Below are positions 1-8,924 of a stretch of DNA of 61,581 nt, one piece after another; position 1 is the first letter of the stretch; each line of letters starts with the position of its first letter. The stretch spans positions 1-61,581 of the forward strand of contig CAMYYB010000009.1 of NCBI GenBank assembly GCA_947303335.1, read 5' to 3'. Source of the stretch: an uncultured Bacteroidales bacterium (GTDB taxonomy: Bacteria > Bacteroidota > Bacteroidia > Bacteroidales > F082). The position numbers were made by a program, and so were the translations under genes. Below the pieces are notes generated by a model. That model searched no databases. It was not told the origin of the DNA and saw nothing but the letters and a program-made list of their open reading frames with translations.

Positions 1-3000
1 CCACGTTGAGGAAGCCCGACTCGAACTTGTGCGAGTCGTTGTGCATCATCACGGGATGCTCCTCATGGTCGGGATAGAGCAGACCGAGTTCCATCATCAC
101 CTGACAGCCGTTACAGACACCGAGACTCAAGGTGTCTTCACGAGCATAAAAATCGTCGAGAGCCTTCTTGGCCTTCTTGTTGAAAAGGAAAGCTCCCGCC
201 CAGCCTTTAGCCGAGCCCAAGACATCGGAATTAGAGAAACCACCAACAAAGACAATCATATTCACGTCTTTGAGATCCTCACGACCCGATGCAAGGTCTG
301 TCATCGTGACATCCCGCACATCGAAGCCTGCGAGATACAAGGCATAAGCCATTTCGCGGTCGCATTGGCAGCCTTTCTCACGGATGATGGCCGCGTTGAT
401 GCCCGAAGACTCGCGGCGATGCAAATTGATGCCCATATCCACCGCCTTACCCGTGAACTTGCGTCCGAAGCTATAATGCAGATACTGCTTCTTGTAGTTC
501 ATGAAACGCTCCATGGCCTTTCTTGGGCCACTCTGTTTGCGGTCGAGTAGGTAGGATGACTTGTACCAAGTGTCACGCAAAGTGTCGATATCGAAAATAT
601 AATTATGCTCGTTGTGAGCGATGGTAATCTGCCGTTTGGCTGTGGGCTTGCCGATGACCTTAAAGGCGATGCCCAATTCGCGCAGCATCCGGTTGGCAAT
701 GCCATCGTTGGAGACCTGGATGACCACCGAAGGCTTCTCGCAGAACAGCACCGAAACGAGGTCGTCCTTAGCGAAAGCCTCAAGGTTGAGATTCATACCG
801 TAGGTACTGTTGGCGAAGTTCATCTCCAACAGGGTGGTGATCAAACCACCTGCCGACACATCATGACCTGCCAAAATCAAGTTGTGTTCGATAAGTTTCT
901 GAACGGCATCGAAACACTTCTTAAAGTAATTGACACTCTTCACATCGGGAGTCGCTTGGCCTACAGCTCCAATGCTCTGTGCAAAACTGCTGCCCCCCAA
1001 TTCGAAACCGTCTTTCGAGAAGTCGATATACAAAAGTTCGGTATTCTCGTCAGCCTTCATCACGGGCCGCACCACCTGACGAATATTGGAAACCTCGCCG
1101 GCTGCGGACACAATGACCGTTCCTGGAGCCACCACCTTTCCACCATCGGGATACTTCTGAGTCATCGAGAGGGAATCCTTTCCTGTCGGGACGTTGATGC
1201 CCAAAGCCACACAATAGTCGCTCAAGGCTTTGACAGCCTCATACAGGCGTGCCGTCTCGCCTTCCTGCTTGGCGGGCCACATCCAGTTGGCACTCAACGA
1301 GACACCCGAAAGGTTGCCTTCGATGGGAGCCCACAGGATATTGGTCAAGGCCTCAGAGACTGAAAGCCGCGAAGCGGCAGCTGGGTCAATGAGTCCGGCT
1401 ATCGGAGCATGACCCAAGGCCGTGGCAATACCTCTCTTGCCATTATAGTCCAAAGCACTGATGCCGAGATTACTCAAAGGCAGTTGTATCTCACCCACAC
1501 ATTGCTGTTGCGCAACGCGACCCGTCACCGAGCGGTCCACCTTGTTGGTGAGCCAATCCTTACAGGCCACAGCTTCCAGTTGCAGCACACGGTCAAGATA
1601 CTTGTGGATATCGCGTTTGGTATAACTTATTTTCTTGAATTCATAGGGCTTAGTCTTGTCGTGCAGCACCGTCTTAGGAGCGCTTCCAAAGAAGTCTGAG
1701 ATGGCCAGGTCGATGGGAGCCGTGCCTTTCTTGCGGACGAAGCGCAGACGCTCGTCGCCCGTCACCTCGCCTACCTCATAATAGGGAGCACGCTCACGCT
1801 CGGCAGTCTCTTTGATGATGTCCTTGTCTTTCTTGTTCACTAACAAGCCCATACGTTCTTGCGACTCGTTGCCGATAATTTCTTTATCAGAAAGGGTCGG
1901 GTCGCCAACGGGCAGGTTATCCACATATACCACACCGCCAGCGTCTTCAATCAACTCAGAGAGACAATTGAGGTGTCCGCCAGCACCATGGTCGTGGATG
2001 CTGCGGATGGGGTTATGCTCACTCTCGGCCATCGCCCTGATGACGTTGCTGACACGCTTCTGCATCTCAGGATTGGCACGTTGCACAGCATTCAACTCGA
2101 TGGCATTGCTGTATTGGCCTGTATCCACACTCGACACTGCGCCTCCACCCATACCAATACGATAGTTGTCGCCACCCAATACGATGATGACATCCCCCTC
2201 TTCGGGTTCCAGCTTCTTGGCATCCTGCTTTTTGGCGAAACCTATACCGCCTGCCAGCATGATTACCTTGTCGTAACCCAGTGTTTCCTTTTCCTTGTGT
2301 TCAAAGGTCAGCAGACTTCCGTTGATGAGCGGCTGACCGAACTTGTTGCCAAAGTCGGATGCACCGTTTGAGGCCTTGATGAGGATTTCTTCCGGTGTCT
2401 GATAGAGCCACTTGCGCGGTTCGATATTCTTTTCCCAGTCACGGTCGGCCTCGGTGCGCGGATAAGAGGTCATATAGACCGCTGTTCCAGCGAGAGGCAA
2501 GCTGCCCTGTCCGCCAGCCAGACGGTCGCGGATCTCTCCACCGCTACCTGTTGCCGCACCGTTGAAAGGCTCCACCGTAGTCGGGAAGTTATGCGTTTCA
2601 GCCTTCAGCGAAATCACCGTCTCGATGGGCTTGATTTGGAAGGCAGAGGGCTTGTTAGGCTCAGCAGGGGCGAACTGGTCTACCTTAGGACCGAGGATGA
2701 AAGCCACATTGTCCTTGTAGGCCGAAACCAGTTTGTTCGGGTTCTCCTTCGAGGTCCTCTTAATGAGGGCAAAGAGCGTGTTGGGCATCTTCTTCCCGTC
2801 AATGATGAAAGTGCCGTTGAAAATCTTGTGACGGCAATGCTCAGAGTTGACTTGAGCGAAGCCATACACCTCGCTGTCCGTCAGTTTTCGACCAATCTTT
2901 GCGGATATGCCTTTCAGGTAGTCCATCTCCTCTGCGCTGAGGGCCAAACCTTCCTGCTGATTGTAAGCTTCAATGTCATCAATGTATTGCAGCGGCTCAG

Positions 3001-3337
3001 GCTTGCGGTCTACGAAGAACACATTCTGGTCAAGGTTCTCGTATCGGTTTTGCAGCATGGGGTCGTAAGGTGCCTTCTTCGACTCCACCTTTTGGAACTC
3101 CTCGATACGGACGATGCCCTTGATGCCCATGTTCTGGGTAATCTCTACGGCATTGGTACTCCATGGAGTAATCATCTCGCGGCGAGGCCCGACGAAGTGT
3201 CCCTTCACCGATTCCTTCTCAATTAATTCGGCATTACCGAAAAGCCACGTCAGTTTCGAAAGCGTTTCATCAGAAAGAACCGACTTGGATTCAACAGCGA
3301 TAACTTTCTGATTATTAGAACGGAAAAAGCATATCAT
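1..3337 (-). CDS. purL: Phosphoribosylformylglycinamidine synthase (FGAM synthase), partial at C-terminus
   Basis: This is the large single-chain PurL, which converts FGAR, glutamine and ATP to FGAM in purine synthesis in the cytoplasm. Translation from the ATG at 3335-3337 begins MICFFRSNNQKVIAVES and continues with the N-terminal segment typical of Bacteroidetes PurL (GPRREMITPWSTNAVEI). Near the window edge is the C-terminal glutaminase domain with GVCNGCQ; the nucleophile Cys codon is at 113-115. About 1,112 residues are present. The family usually has about 1,230, so roughly 120 residues, including the glutaminase His/Glu, lie outside the window. The gene diverges from the polysaccharide locus and has its own -7 element at 3370-3377. 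Identification is secure. Confidence 0.95.
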   Translation of the reverse strand, partial: MICFFRSNNQKVIAVESKSVLSDETLSKLTWLFGNAELIEKESVKGHFVGPRREMITPWSTNAVEITQNMGIKGIVRIEEFQKVESKKAPYDPMLQNRYENLDQNVFFVDRKPEPLQYIDDIEAYNQQEGLALSAEEMDYLKGISAKIGRKLTDSEVYGFAQVNSEHCRHKIFNGTFIIDGKKMPNTLFALIKRTSKENPNKLVSAYKDNVAFILGPKVDQFAPAEPNKPSAFQIKPIETVISLKAETHNFPTTVEPFNGAATGSGGEIRDRLAGGQGSLPLAGTAVYMTSYPRTEADRDWEKNIEPRKWLYQTPEEILIKASNGASDFGNKFGQPLINGSLLTFEHKEKETLGYDKVIMLAGGIGFAKKQDAKKLEPEEGDVIIVLGGDNYRIGMGGGAVSSVDTGQYSNAIELNAVQRANPEMQKRVSNVIRAMAESEHNPIRSIHDHGAGGHLNCLSELIEDAGGVVYVDNLPVGDPTLSDKEIIGNESQERMGLLVNKKDKDIIKETAERERAPYYEVGEVTGDERLRFVRKKGTAPIDLAISDFFGSAPKTVLHDKTKPYEFKKISYTKRDIHKYLDRVLQLEAVACKDWLTNKVDRSVTGRVAQQQCVGEIQLPLSNLGISALDYNGKRGIATALGHAPIAGLIDPAAASRLSVSEALTNILWAPIEGNLSGVSLSANWMWPAKQEGETARLYEAVKALSDYCVALGINVPTGKDSLSMTQKYPDGGKVVAPGTVIVSAAGEVSNIRQVVRPVMKADENTELLYIDFSKDGFELGGSSFAQSIGAVGQATPDVKSVNYFKKCFDAVQKLIEHNLILAGHDVSAGGLITTLLEMNFANSTYGMNLNLEAFAKDDLVSVLFCEKPSVVIQVSNDGIANRMLRELGIAFKVIGKPTAKRQITIAHNEHNYIFDIDTLRDTWYKSSYLLDRKQSGPRKAMERFMNYKKQYLHYSFGRKFTGKAVDMGINLHRRESSGINAAIIREKGCQCDREMAYALYLAGFDVRDVTMTDLASGREDLKDVNMIVFVGGFSNSDVLGSAKGWAGAFLFNKKAKKALDDFYAREDTLSLGVCNGCQVMMELGLLYPDHEEHPVMMHNDSHKFESGFLNV

Positions 3338-3369
3338 AAACACAAGGTATTAGGCATAAAACAATGCCG

Positions 3370-3377
3370 CAAAGATA
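3370..3377 (-). promoter_or_regulatory. -7 promoter element of purL
   Basis: Read on the minus strand this is TATCTTTG, an exact match to the Bacteroidetes -7 consensus TAnnTTTG. It lies 33 bases before the purL ATG. No convincing -33 TTTG was found. Confidence 0.6.
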
Positions 3378-3451
3378 GGGTTTTTGTTGGGAATATTCTT
3401 CATTTCGGTTAATTTTATTCCTTCTCACCTTCTCAATTGAAAATAATTTCT

Positions 3452-3459
3452 TACTTTTG
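3452..3459 (+). promoter_or_regulatory. -7 promoter element of the polysaccharide locus
   Basis: TACTTTTG matches TAnnTTTG. The expected start, near 3465, would give a leader of about 95 bases that begins just before the hairpin at 3471-3496 and ends at the first gene (ATG 3561, preceded by AGGAAGG at 3548-3554). Confidence 0.55.
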
Positions 3460-3470
3460 CGCACTTTTTC

Positions 3471-3496
3471 AAGTGCCTCCGACATTAGAGGCACTT
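3471..3496 (+). promoter_or_regulatory. Leader hairpin at the 5' end of the polysaccharide mRNA
   Basis: A perfect 9-bp stem (AAGTGCCTC / GAGGCACTT) with an 8-base loop starts about six bases after the predicted transcription start. Only three T follow the stem, so it is not a canonical intrinsic terminator. It could stabilise the 5' end, pause polymerase or be a protein target. No UpxY-like antiterminator gene precedes the locus in this window. Confidence 0.45.
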
Positions 3497-3560
3497 TGTA
3501 TGTTATTCGATTAAAGACACTGAACAACAAGTATTTGTATACACATAGGAAGGGGATATC

Positions 3561-4328
3561 ATGAGACAATCCTTCTTTGAAATCAACTATGAACTGAGCC
3601 GCGAGGACGCCTTGCGGGAGATAGACGAGCGCATCCAAAGCGGTGGCAAGGGGTATGTGGTGGTGGCCGACGGGGTGGTACTGAACACCGCCAACCGTAC
3701 GCCTCATTACCTGCAGGCGGTGAACGGATCGATGTTCTCCGTCTGCGACAGCAGTTTTGTGCCCGTCTATATCCGGTTGATACATGGTCTCAAAGTACAC
3801 AAATACTACGGCATCGACTTGATGCGTGACCTTATCAGGAAGAAGCAATACAAGATGGCCTTCCTTGGCGGCAAGCAGACGACACTTTACGCTTTACGCG
3901 AAAAACTTACAGCCACCGACCCACGCATTGCTGATATGCTGTTTTGGGAATTGCCTTTCTGTGATGTGAGAGATTTTGACTACCAAGGCATTGCTGAAAA
4001 ACTGAACGTCTATAATGCCGATATTATTTGGGTGTCACTCGGTGCGCCGAAACAGGAGGAGTTCATGAGCCGTATGTTGCCTTATCTCCATCGTGGAGTA
4101 ATGATTTCTGTTGGAGCGGCCTTCAACTTCCTCAGCGGACAAGGCGAGAAACGGGCTCCGCAATGGATGATTGACAACAACCTGGAGTTCGTCTACCGCA
4201 TCACCCAAAACCCCAAAAAACAGCTGAACCGCTGTGTATGGATTATCCGCACTCTGCCGCGGCTGCTCTACACCGAATGGAAAGCCAAAAGAAATGCGAA
4301 ACATTTGAATGACTATAATAAATTATAA
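3561..4328 (+). CDS. WecG/TagA/CpsF-family glycosyltransferase
   Basis: A 255-residue member of the GT26 family, which transfers a sugar such as ManNAc or ManNAcA from UDP-sugar to an undecaprenyl-linked acceptor at the inner face of the cytoplasmic membrane. The family signature is clear: an N-terminal segment with DGVVLNTANR, a central FLGG loop, and WVSLGAPKQEEF followed by GAAFNFLSGQ and RAPQW. The basic C-terminus (residues about 225-255) is typical of the membrane-contacting tail. It is the first gene of the locus, with a strong AGGAAGG ribosome binding site. The donor sugar cannot be read from the sequence. Confidence 0.88.
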   Translation: MRQSFFEINYELSREDALREIDERIQSGGKGYVVVADGVVLNTANRTPHYLQAVNGSMFSVCDSSFVPVYIRLIHGLKVHKYYGIDLMRDLIRKKQYKMAFLGGKQTTLYALREKLTATDPRIADMLFWELPFCDVRDFDYQGIAEKLNVYNADIIWVSLGAPKQEEFMSRMLPYLHRGVMISVGAAFNFLSGQGEKRAPQWMIDNNLEFVYRITQNPKKQLNRCVWIIRTLPRLLYTEWKAKRNAKHLNDYNKL

Positions 4329-4362
4329 AAAATAAGGTATATAACAATAAACGAATAGGAAA

Positions 4363-5211
4363 ATGAAAAAGACATTGGTTTTGATAGTGATAGTGGCAGG
4401 TTTGCTGACAGCGTGCCGTACGCCTCGTGACATCGCTTATATGCAGGATGCCAAGCCCAATACCGTCTTCACCACACCTGATGACGGCATCATCCGCTTC
4501 CAACCGGGCGACCGATTGAACATCCGTCTCCACAGCCGTGACGAGGAGCAGATGCGCCTCTTCAACATTTGGGGCGGCTGGGGCGGCGGCTGGGGCGGCG
4601 GCTGGGGCTACGGCGATGGTTATGGTGACGGCTATGGCTACGGTGGCTACAACAGCTCAGCCTACACCGTCGATGAGAACGGCGACATCGACTTCCCTGT
4701 CTTGGGCCACGTCAACATTGCCGGTCAGACCCGCCTTGAAGTGGAAAAAACCATCAAGGACCTCATCCTTGAGCGCAACCTTTGCACCGACCCCACCATC
4801 ACGGTGAGCTTCACCAACATGAATATTGCTGTCATGGGTAGCGTTGCAGCGCCAGGTCTCAAACCCATCACCAAGGACCGCACCACCATTATGGAGGCCC
4901 TCTCTATGGCCCGCGATCTCGACATCAACGGCAAACGCACCAATGTTATGGTGATGCGTCAAGAAGGTGACACCCGGGTACCCTACCTCGTCGACCTCAC
5001 CCGGGCCGATGATATCTACAATTCACCAGTCTACTACGTCAAGCAAAACGACATCATCTACGTCGAGCCTAACGATAAGGTGAAGCGCAACAGCACCGTC
5101 AACGGTAGCGTGGGCTACCAGCCAGGCTTCTGGATTTCGCTCGTTTCGTCAACAGCTGCCATGATTACATCGGTAGCAGCAGTCATTTATCTAATTAAAC
5201 GAGGTAATTAA
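4363..5211 (+). CDS. Polysaccharide export outer-membrane lipoprotein (Wza-like, poly_export/SLBB)
   Basis: A 282-residue protein expected to form the outer-membrane or periplasmic channel for the exported glycan. Residues 1-18 are a lipoprotein signal ending in LLTAC. A poly_export domain follows (DGIIRFQPGDRLNIRLHS, then DENGDIDFPVLGHVNIAGQTRLEVEKTI). An SLBB-like region (VMGSVAAPGLKPI ... IMEALSMARDLDINGKRTNV) follows that. A C-terminal hydrophobic helix (about 258-279) ends in a short basic tail. A Gly/Trp/Tyr-rich insertion of about 29 residues (69-97) sits in the loop before the first beta-strands. It is encoded by 12-bp tandem units and is unusual for the family. The Wzc-like partner begins 11 bases downstream. 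Confidence 0.9.
   Translation: MKKTLVLIVIVAGLLTACRTPRDIAYMQDAKPNTVFTTPDDGIIRFQPGDRLNIRLHSRDEEQMRLFNIWGGWGGGWGGGWGYGDGYGDGYGYGGYNSSAYTVDENGDIDFPVLGHVNIAGQTRLEVEKTIKDLILERNLCTDPTITVSFTNMNIAVMGSVAAPGLKPITKDRTTIMEALSMARDLDINGKRTNVMVMRQEGDTRVPYLVDLTRADDIYNSPVYYVKQNDIIYVEPNDKVKRNSTVNGSVGYQPGFWISLVSSTAAMITSVAAVIYLIKRGN
4571..4650 (+). repeat. GC-rich 12-bp tandem repeat in the export lipoprotein gene
   Basis: Three near-identical GGCGGCTGGGGC units are followed by decayed GGY/GDG-coding units. They encode a Gly-rich loop with Trp then Tyr, in frame. A 12-bp period changes loop length without a frameshift, so the segment may vary between strains. Confidence 0.75.
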
Positions 5212-5222
5212 AAACTATTGAT

Positions 5223-7502
5223 ATGGAACTGATCAACAGCACCTCAAAGTCCACCCGCACAACCTCCAACGGTATGAACTTAGGCGACCTATGGCGCAAG
5301 TGCCTACGCCGCTGGCCTTGGTTCATAGTGTCGGTCGCCCTCTTTGTCATCCTTGCGGTAGTGTATCTGAGAATCACACCAAAGACCTACACGCGAGCAG
5401 CTTCTCTCATGGTTTCAGAAGAAGGCCACGGTGGCACCTCCTACGACCTGTCGTCGAGCCTCTTCTCTAACCTGGCCATCTTCAAGTTCAAAAACAACAC
5501 CGACTCAAAGGCCAACGCCAAGAAAGAGATGCTTTATATCCAATCGACGGAAATGCTCGAAAAAGTGGTACGTCACCTGTCGCTCAACGTGGAATACGAA
5601 ACCGACGGCAAAGGCCACCGAGAGACGCTCTACGGCAGCACCCTGCCTGTTAAGGTACAGTTTCTCGACCTGCCCGAAGACAAAAGCGGTAATTTGACGC
5701 TCCATCTGGGCAAAAACATCACCCTTGAACTTGCCGGGGTGGAGACCCCTGTCAAACTGGGTGACACACTCCAGACTCCCTACGGTCGAATCGTCGTCAC
5801 TCCCGCCCTTGCCTTCTCCGAAGCGGCATTCAACGGGATAACAGTCTACGTCACCCACCACAGTGTTGGAGAAGCTATAAGCACCTGTCGCAGCCGGTTA
5901 AAAGCCACCATGAATGAAGATGTCCCTTCCATCATCGACTTCACCTACACCGATGTCAACATCGAGCGGGCCGACGATGTGCTCAACGCCCTCTTCGAGG
6001 CCTATAGCCAAGTGGTGGCCGACAACAAGCAACTCATGGCCGATGAGCTGTCGCGACTCATTGACGATCGCATCGACCTCCTCAAGGACGAATTGGGCGA
6101 TGTAGACGACGACATCTCCACTTTCAAGAGAGATAACTCCATGGCCGATATCCAAGACATCATCCGTCGTGCCAGGGACAAGGAAGCCGAGACCACCAAG
6201 AAGATAAACGGCATCAATCACCAACTCCACCTGCTGCGTTACCTGCGCAAATTCATCCTCAATCCCGCCAACATCGGTCAAGTGCTGCCCTCCAACACTG
6301 GCATCAACAACAGTGAGATTGAATACCATATCCGCAACCATAACAACAAGCAGTTAGACCGTAACGACTGGGCTGCCAGCATCACCGAAGAGAGCCCCCT
6401 CGTCACCGACCTTGATGTGGAGATTGCCAACATCAAGAAAGCCCTTGTCGAGTTGATTGACAATACCATTCTGGCGCAACAAGACCAACTCTTGGAAGTC
6501 AGGAGCGAACACGACAAGGCTCTCGGTGAACTGGCAAACACCCCTAACAAGGCCACCTATCTGGTCACCATCGAGCGCCAGAAAAAAGTAAAAGAACAAA
6601 TCTACGTCTATTTGTTGCAGAAACGCGAAGAGAACGAGCTGTCACAGGCTTTCACTGCCTTCAACACCCTCGTTGTCAGCGCCCCCTCTGGCTCAATGTC
6701 ACCTACTGCACCAGCCATCCTTCCCATCCTCATTGCAGCCTTGCTCATAGGATTGCTGCTGCCCTTGGCCCTCATCCTGTTGCGTGAGATGATGAACACC
6801 AAGATACGCAACCGCAAGGACGTGGACGGAAGCACCGTTCCCTTCATAGGCGAAATCCCTGCCACCAAAGCGGGCGAGCGGATAGTGGTCAATGAAGGCG
6901 ACAACAGTCCCATTGGCGAAGCTTTCCGCGTCGTGCGCACCAATATGGAATTCATTGCTGAAGGCAAGGGAAATATCGCCATGATTACTTCCGTCGACCC
7001 TGCCTGTGGCAAGACCTTCGTGGCCGCCAATCTGGCAGCCGCCTTTGCGCTCAAGGGAGCCCGCACCGTCTGTGTCGACCTCGACCTGCGTCAAGGTGAC
7101 TTAGCGCATTATGTTGGCAGAAGGGGACAGGGTATCAGTGCCTACCTGAATGGCACAACGGACGATTGGAACGACTTCATTGTGAGTGTCAACGGACACG
7201 ACTATCTTGACCTCATCCCTGTCGGTTCCATACCGTCCAACCCCGTCGAACTCTTGTCCAATCCACGTTTAAAGGAACTGTTTGACGGGTTACGTGCCAA
7301 GTATGATTGGGTAATCGTAGACTGTCCGCCCGTGGAGACTGTAGCCGATACCGCCATAATCGCCCGTCAGGCCGACATGAGTGTCTTTGTCGTCAAGGCC
7401 GGTCTCACTGAGCGCACTTCTGTGTCTGTTATCGAAGGCTACAACGAAGAGCAGAGGTATCCAGGCATGACTCTGCTACTCAACGGAACCACAGCTCTGT
7501 AA
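5223..7502 (+). CDS. Wzz/Wzc-like polysaccharide co-polymerase with BY-kinase-type ATPase domain
   Basis: A 759-residue inner-membrane protein that works with the Wza-like lipoprotein in chain-length control and export. TM1 is at about residues 34-52, followed by a long periplasmic coiled region (to about 495), TM2 at about 498-523, and a cytoplasmic MinD-like ATPase domain. The Walker A loop is atypical in its first residues (VDPACGKTF, about 590-598). Walker A' is CVDLDLRQGD (about 618-627) and Walker B is VIVDCPP (about 698-704). The protein ends soon after, at LLNGTTAL. BY-kinases normally carry a Tyr-rich tail here, and only two Tyr lie in the last 25 residues. It may therefore be an ATPase without the usual autophosphorylation cluster. 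Wzm starts three bases after the stop. Confidence 0.9.
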   Translation: MELINSTSKSTRTTSNGMNLGDLWRKCLRRWPWFIVSVALFVILAVVYLRITPKTYTRAASLMVSEEGHGGTSYDLSSSLFSNLAIFKFKNNTDSKANAKKEMLYIQSTEMLEKVVRHLSLNVEYETDGKGHRETLYGSTLPVKVQFLDLPEDKSGNLTLHLGKNITLELAGVETPVKLGDTLQTPYGRIVVTPALAFSEAAFNGITVYVTHHSVGEAISTCRSRLKATMNEDVPSIIDFTYTDVNIERADDVLNALFEAYSQVVADNKQLMADELSRLIDDRIDLLKDELGDVDDDISTFKRDNSMADIQDIIRRARDKEAETTKKINGINHQLHLLRYLRKFILNPANIGQVLPSNTGINNSEIEYHIRNHNNKQLDRNDWAASITEESPLVTDLDVEIANIKKALVELIDNTILAQQDQLLEVRSEHDKALGELANTPNKATYLVTIERQKKVKEQIYVYLLQKREENELSQAFTAFNTLVVSAPSGSMSPTAPAILPILIAALLIGLLLPLALILLREMMNTKIRNRKDVDGSTVPFIGEIPATKAGERIVVNEGDNSPIGEAFRVVRTNMEFIAEGKGNIAMITSVDPACGKTFVAANLAAAFALKGARTVCVDLDLRQGDLAHYVGRRGQGISAYLNGTTDDWNDFIVSVNGHDYLDLIPVGSIPSNPVELLSNPRLKELFDGLRAKYDWVIVDCPPVETVADTAIIARQADMSVFVVKAGLTERTSVSVIEGYNEEQRYPGMTLLLNGTTAL

Positions 7503-7505
7503 CCT

Positions 7506-8348
7506 ATGGGAAAGCCCGTCACCATCATCACGCCGCAACACAGGCTATGGGAAGTCGATTTCCGTGAGATTTGGCGTTACCGCGATTTGGTGGACTTGTT
7601 TGTCAAGCGCAACATTGTGGTGCAGTACAAGCAGACCATCCTCGGGCCGTTGTGGTATCTTATCCAGCCTCTGCTGACTGTGCTGATGAACATGGTGGTC
7701 TTCGGCGGCATCGCCAAGATAAGCACTGACGGTGTGCCACAGGCTCTATTCTATATGGCGGGTAACGTCTGCTGGTTCTACTTTGCCGACTGTCTCAACC
7801 AGACCGCCACCACCTTCACCACCAACCAGGCCATGTTCGGCAAGGTCTACTTCCCCCGCTTGGTGGTGCCCATCGCCACCGTCATCAGCAATCTGCTTCG
7901 CTTCGGCATACAGATGGGACTCTTCGTGGGCTTCTATCTCTATTTCTTCTTCACGGGTGCTGACATCCACCTCACGTGGGCAGCTTTTCTCATCCCCTTA
8001 CTCATCGTCCTTTTGGCCGGTCTCGGATTGGGTTTCGGTATCCTCGTGTCTTCAATGACTACCAAATATCGCGACCTCACCATCCTCTTCACCTTCATCG
8101 TGCAGCTGTGGATGTACGGCACACCCATCGTCTATCCCTTGTCGATAGTGACCCACTCCACCCTACGCCTGTTTATCATGGCCAACCCCATGACCTTCGT
8201 CATCGAAGCCTTCAAATATGCGACCTTGGGTCAAGGCTATTTCTCATGGCTCGGTTTGGGCTATAGCTTTGCCTTTATGTGCGTCCTCCTCGTGGTAGGC
8301 GTAATGGTATTTAATAAGGTGCAACGGACGTTTATGGACACCGTATAA
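7506..8348 (+). CDS. wzm: ABC transporter permease for polysaccharide export
   Basis: A 280-residue ABC-2 type permease that moves lipid-linked O-antigen or capsule chains across the inner membrane together with Wzt. The N-terminus has the family pattern WEVDFREIWRYRDLVDLFVKR followed by YKQTILGPLWYLIQPL. Six hydrophobic segments follow (about 55-75, 85-105, 130-155, 165-190, 200-225 and 250-272). It lies three bases after the Wzc-like gene. The ATPase partner wzt is not adjacent: a two-gene cassette (8436-9436) separates them. Confidence 0.92.
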   Translation: MGKPVTIITPQHRLWEVDFREIWRYRDLVDLFVKRNIVVQYKQTILGPLWYLIQPLLTVLMNMVVFGGIAKISTDGVPQALFYMAGNVCWFYFADCLNQTATTFTTNQAMFGKVYFPRLVVPIATVISNLLRFGIQMGLFVGFYLYFFFTGADIHLTWAAFLIPLLIVLLAGLGLGFGILVSSMTTKYRDLTILFTFIVQLWMYGTPIVYPLSIVTHSTLRLFIMANPMTFVIEAFKYATLGQGYFSWLGLGYSFAFMCVLLVVGVMVFNKVQRTFMDTV

Positions 8349-8404
8349 TGAAAACAAAAAAGAGAGAAGAATGTGGTTTTTCACTCGAATTCAAGAATAA
8401 TGTG

Positions 8405-8412
8405 TATTTTTG
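8405..8412 (+). promoter_or_regulatory. -7 promoter element of the two-gene cassette
   Basis: TATTTTTG matches TAnnTTTG, 24 bases before the ATG at 8436. This rules out the upstream in-frame ATGs at 8373 and 8403 as starts for a transcript made from here. Confidence 0.6.
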
Positions 8413-8435
8413 CAGTTGAAAACACTAAGGATATT

Positions 8436-8924
8436 ATGGAAACGAATGATGTCATAGAAGTCAGCAAGACAACGTTGGGATACATTCCTAAGTCCTACGC
8501 CGATGTGATGATGATGCTCTACACAATGCCCATCACAAAGGACGTGAAGCGCCATATCGGGTTACGCCTTGTCAAAGAAACAAACAAGGGCAGCTATTTA
8601 GCAGAAGCATTCGACCGTCTCAGCCATCTCTCTACACTCGAAGACGGATGGGCTGGCGAAGGAAGCTATGCCGTATCTCGTGATGTACTGAGAAACGTGA
8701 AGAGTGTTCTGCTTGTTTCTGAAGAAGAAGACTGGCAGCATTGGATGATATCACCCGATGTGAATGGAACACTCTTGCTACAATCCGACACCCACATTGC
8801 CAGTATCAGTATTGGTGAAAAAGAGTTCTCTTATCTGTCCAAAAAAGACGGATGTCGTAATGGCAAAAGCCACATCCCGTTTGACGCAGAATCTATGCTT
8901 AACATTATGCGGAGCATTTACTAA
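8436..8924 (+). CDS. Uncharacterised protein, first gene of a two-gene cassette
   Basis: A soluble protein of about 162 residues with no signal peptide or membrane segment. The start chosen is the ATG at 8436, with AAGG six bases upstream and the promoter before it. The middle has LEDGWAGEGSYAVS, a Ser/Gly motif followed by a helix. The C-terminal half has ISPDVNGTLLLQ ... ASISIGEKEFSYL, which looks like a small beta-sheet domain. I recognise a recurring type of small Bacteroidetes hypothetical protein but no assigned function. Its stop overlaps the next ATG by one base, so the two are translationally coupled. It sits between wzm and wzt, which are normally neighbours. Confidence 0.75.
   Translation: METNDVIEVSKTTLGYIPKSYADVMMMLYTMPITKDVKRHIGLRLVKETNKGSYLAEAFDRLSHLSTLEDGWAGEGSYAVSRDVLRNVKSVLLVSEEEDWQHWMISPDVNGTLLLQSDTHIASISIGEKEFSYLSKKDGCRNGKSHIPFDAESMLNIMRSIY

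Noticed and set aside
29-3311. Plus-strand reading frames across the first 3.3 kb
   Set aside because: They lie antisense to purL, whose minus-strand frame is open to the window edge and clearly conserved.
3315-3848. Minus-strand frame of 177 codons at the start of the polysaccharide locus
   Set aside because: It covers the divergent promoter region and the 5' part of the WecG-type gene; no family-like sequence.
8373-8435. Longer N-terminus for the first cassette gene
   Set aside because: The added codons read through the TAnnTTTG promoter; the ATG at 8436 has a better upstream sequence.
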